Of a stretch of DNA of 64,000 nt, positions 62,332 through 64,000 are shown piece after piece. The stretch is from the NCBI GenBank assembly GCA_958295865.1, contig CATQHF010000001.1, forward strand, positions 310,001 to 374,000, in the 5' to 3' direction. Numbering within the stretch: position 1 is the stretch's first letter; every line of letters begins with the position of its first letter. The position numbers and the translations under genes were made by a program. The stretch comes from an uncultured Dehalococcoidia bacterium. GTDB lineage: Bacteria; Chloroflexota; Dehalococcoidia; Lucifugimonadales; JADFKI01. The notes beneath the pieces were generated by a model that was given only the letters and a program-made list of their open reading frames with translations, ran no database searches and was not told the origin of the DNA.

Positions 62332-63090
62332 TCAGTCGGATTGGCGGCGGCGCAGTTTGGCTTCAAGTTCCCGTATTCTGGCATTGGCTTCTGTCAGTTC
62401 GGCTTGCGTTTCCGTCAGACCGGCTTGCATTTCTTCAAGGTTTTGAAGATACTCGTCTGTGTCCGGGTCGTAGAGCAGCAGCCTGTTCATGCGAACTTCG
62501 TGGGCAATCGGGTGCATGTCTTCCTGCACGCACAGGCTCAGCCCTAGAATTGCGCTATATGCGCTTACCATGCCGTCGGCGTTGATGACCTTCTCGATAG
62601 GCTCGTATGCGCCGTCCAGCAGCCTGTCGGCTGCGAGCGATGTGCCGTAGTAATCGCCGCCGCTTGGGTCGAAGCGCCAGTATTCCTTGACGCCGATGCG
62701 CTCGTACAGGTCGCGCTTGTCGGTGATGTCGCGCCGCGCCGTCGATTTTGACGCTATCTCCAGCGCGAAGTCGGGCGGCTTGCCCACCTGCCAGGTTAGA
62801 TAGCCGTTCTGGGCGAATATCGCGCCTGCCGGCACATCGAAGGCGACATAGCAGTCGGGGAAGACCCTGTCGTTGAGATTAGCGGGGTTGTAGCAGATGA
62901 TAGTGCCGCTGTCAACGAACACCGTGGGGTCGTCTTTGTAGCGGTTCTTCAGGATAGTCACGGCGTCAAGAATGTTGGGGTTCTGAAACATACCGTCCGG
63001 CACCAGATTGCGTTCCCCGGGCATGTCGCGCGGGTCTATGATGGGCAGGGCGTTCGTCATCGCCCCTGCGGGTATGGTCTTTGTGGTCAT
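62332..63090 (-). CDS. Uma2 family nuclease (DUF820), tandem copy 2
   Basis: A 252-residue near-identical tandem copy of 61490-62248. One change is VDSGTIICYN instead of VDGGTIICYN, and there are a few in SAILGLSLCVQEDMHPI and the coiled-coil end. The active-site block PDFALEIASKST...KRDLYERIGVKEYW is unchanged. The repeat unit is about 842 bp including the upstream region, so the duplication is recent. Confidence 0.88.
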   Translation of the reverse strand: MTTKTIPAGAMTNALPIIDPRDMPGERNLVPDGMFQNPNILDAVTILKNRYKDDPTVFVDSGTIICYNPANLNDRVFPDCYVAFDVPAGAIFAQNGYLTWQVGKPPDFALEIASKSTARRDITDKRDLYERIGVKEYWRFDPSGGDYYGTSLAADRLLDGAYEPIEKVINADGMVSAYSAILGLSLCVQEDMHPIAHEVRMNRLLLYDPDTDEYLQNLEEMQAGLTETQAELTEANARIRELEAKLRRRQSD

Positions 63091-63212
63091 AGCGAACTCC
63101 GCTTAACTCATAATGAAGCACAAGTGAACGGGATTACGATGAAGATACCTTATCCCGTCTGTTCCGTCCATCCATGTCGGGCTATCCTCTATTGCTATAA
63201 TGCGGCGTGACG

Positions 63213-63329
63213 ATGAAGCATAGAACGATTGTCAGAGGGTTGGGCGCGTTTGCCGCGCTTGTCGTGGTGGTGGCGCTGATTGCGCCGCTGGCTGGGCCTG
63301 CGCTCGATCCACACCGCAGCGCTGCTTGA
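63213..63329 (+). pseudogene. Truncated copy of the His-rich membrane gene
   Basis: Codons 1-32 (MKHRTIVRGLGAFAALVVVV ... GPALD) match 54218 downward, with the same TGCTATAAT promoter (63193-63201). After about 63308 the sequence switches to the duplicated flank of the effector gene and stops at 63327-63329. The His-rich part is lost. Confidence 0.85.
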
Positions 63330-63374
63330 AGGCTCTTTTGTGAAGTGGAGGCGCAGACTAGGGGATCGTTGAAT

Positions 63375-63602
63375 TCATTGAACCAAGTCGCTTCGTTGCA
63401 TGACAATGATATTTTCCGGCAGCGTGTTGCCTTTTAGCCGTGATTCCAACTCTTGCATGTATTGCAGTTCCGTTGGTCCGAAAGTAGTGCCTGTCTCAAC
63501 GGCGCTGCCCTGAAGTATCTCTGTGATGCCATGTCCTAAAGAGAATGCGCGTTCATCAAAGCGAATGAATCTGTCTCTGCCCTCTTCGCCGAAGTGATAG
63601 TT
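63375..63602 (-). pseudogene. 3' fragment of a second effector gene, cut by an IS
   Basis: The minus strand encodes NYHFGEEGRDRFIRFDERAF, SLGHGITEILQGSAVETGTT and the same end MQRSDLVQ as 56306-57241. Homology stops exactly where the IS701-like element begins (63605). The ATPase partner is absent from this side of the insertion. It is the remains of a second copy of the module. Confidence 0.88.
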
Positions 63603-63604
63603 AT

Positions 63605-64000
63605 AGGACTTACGCAGTTGGATTATTGAGAATATGATAGAAGTCAAGTCTAATGCGTAGCGAGTAAAGTACATGAACTCTGCCAAGTGCGATGACCACG
63701 ACTACATAAACTTTATGATTGCCGCTCAGAGAGCCTTCAGTTGCACCGAAGCCGCTCGCTGTCAGCCCACAGAAGACAAGGCTGCATCTCACGATGCGTT
63801 CACTCGTCTGCTCACGCGGCAGCCTCCCGATACGGAGGCGCTGTGGCGAGAAACACAAGAGATGGTCGACCTCGATGGCGGCCTGCTTGTGCTGGACGAC
63901 TCCACCTTGGACAAGCCGTATGCGAAGCGCATCGATCTGGTGACTCGCCACTGGAGCGGCAAGCATCGCAAGGTGGTGATGGGCATAAACCTGATAAGTA
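63605..64000 (+). mobile_element. IS701-like insertion sequence, left part (continues past the window)
   Basis: The left terminal repeat AGGACTTACGCAGTTG (63605-63620) is the inverse of the right end at 57488-57503. It is followed by a transposase gene from 63673. The element is inserted in the effector pseudogene. The right end lies beyond position 64000. Confidence 0.85.
63673..64000 (+). CDS. IS701-like transposase, N-terminal part
   Basis: The open frame from ATG 63673 runs off the window after 109 codons. It contains DYINFMIAAQRAFSCTEAAR, TRLLTRQPPDTEALWRETQE, then LLVLDDSTLDKPYAKRIDLV and TRHWSGKHRKVVMGINLI. The LDDSTLDKPYAK block holds the first catalytic aspartate of the DDE site as in IS701/IS4-type enzymes. 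The C-terminal end of a relative is preserved at 57311-57498. It catalyses cut-and-paste transposition of the element and could mobilise the short family A elements. Confidence 0.88.
   Translation, partial: MNSAKCDDHDYINFMIAAQRAFSCTEAARCQPTEDKAASHDAFTRLLTRQPPDTEALWRETQEMVDLDGGLLVLDDSTLDKPYAKRIDLVTRHWSGKHRKVVMGINLIS

Noticed and set aside
63375..63686. Intact 103-residue protein at the right end
   Set aside because: Only the part up to 63602 is homologous to the effector; the upstream codons are IS sequence, so it is a chance fusion frame.

Overview
The window is a GC-rich bacterial chromosome segment with short intergenic gaps and mixed ATG/GTG/TTG starts. It carries receptor-type ABC binding lipoproteins with Ala/Glu-rich N-terminal linkers, a recA-recX pair, tilS, a purF-purN-purM run with purH nearby, comEC, and many dispersed inverted-repeat elements. 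This combination suggests an environmental Chloroflexota (Dehalococcoidia/SAR202-like) genome. That assignment is an inference from gene style, not from a marker phylogeny.

Layout. 0-7 kb: TPP riboswitch plus terminator ahead of a sodium:solute symporter, copy 1 of an unrecognised repeat-protein family, a repeat-filled gap, an APH-like kinase and a DUF1800 protein. 7-13 kb: two tandem-paralogous SDR dehydrogenases, a type II restriction-modification pair and a GMC oxidoreductase. 13-20 kb: two receptor-type binding lipoproteins, small coiled-coil/TM proteins, and the two halves of a D-glutamate cyclase (DUF1445 and DUF4392) as separate genes. 20-29 kb: zinc-ribbon/PQQ-propeller membrane protein, YcaQ-like glycosylase, tRNA-Leu(UAG), HicB-like protein, a duplicated zinc CDF exporter locus with a His-rich peptide gene, TcuA-like flavoprotein, and a HEPN gene with duplicated small partners. 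29-44 kb: recA/recX, CorC-like protein, tilS, NAD salvage pair, glycosyltransferase, purH, a HigA pseudogene, a T5orf172 protein, two small helical genes and purM/purN/purF. 44-54 kb: a large lipoprotein, copy 2 of the repeat-protein family, and a probable copper locus (CopC-CopD-cytochrome c fusion plus His/Met/Cys-rich membrane and exported proteins). 54-64 kb: an AAA15/DUF3696 ATPase with a PLD-like partner (the best candidate for an undescribed defence-type system), copy 3 of the repeat family, comEC, tandem Uma2 nucleases, and a wrecked second copy of the partner gene interrupted by an IS701-like element that runs off the window.

Three families of short inverted-repeat elements fill the gaps. 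Family A shares its ends with the IS701-like element. Family B inserts at TA and in three places supplies the stop codon of the neighbouring gene. Family C has ends that read as a run of A/T followed by GCATTA. One B copy sits inside a C copy with the TA duplicated, which gives its target site directly. Larger inverted duplications link 1.7-3.1 kb with 46.7-48.0 kb, 4.0 kb with 54.5 kb, and 54.1-57.3 kb with 63.0-63.6 kb.
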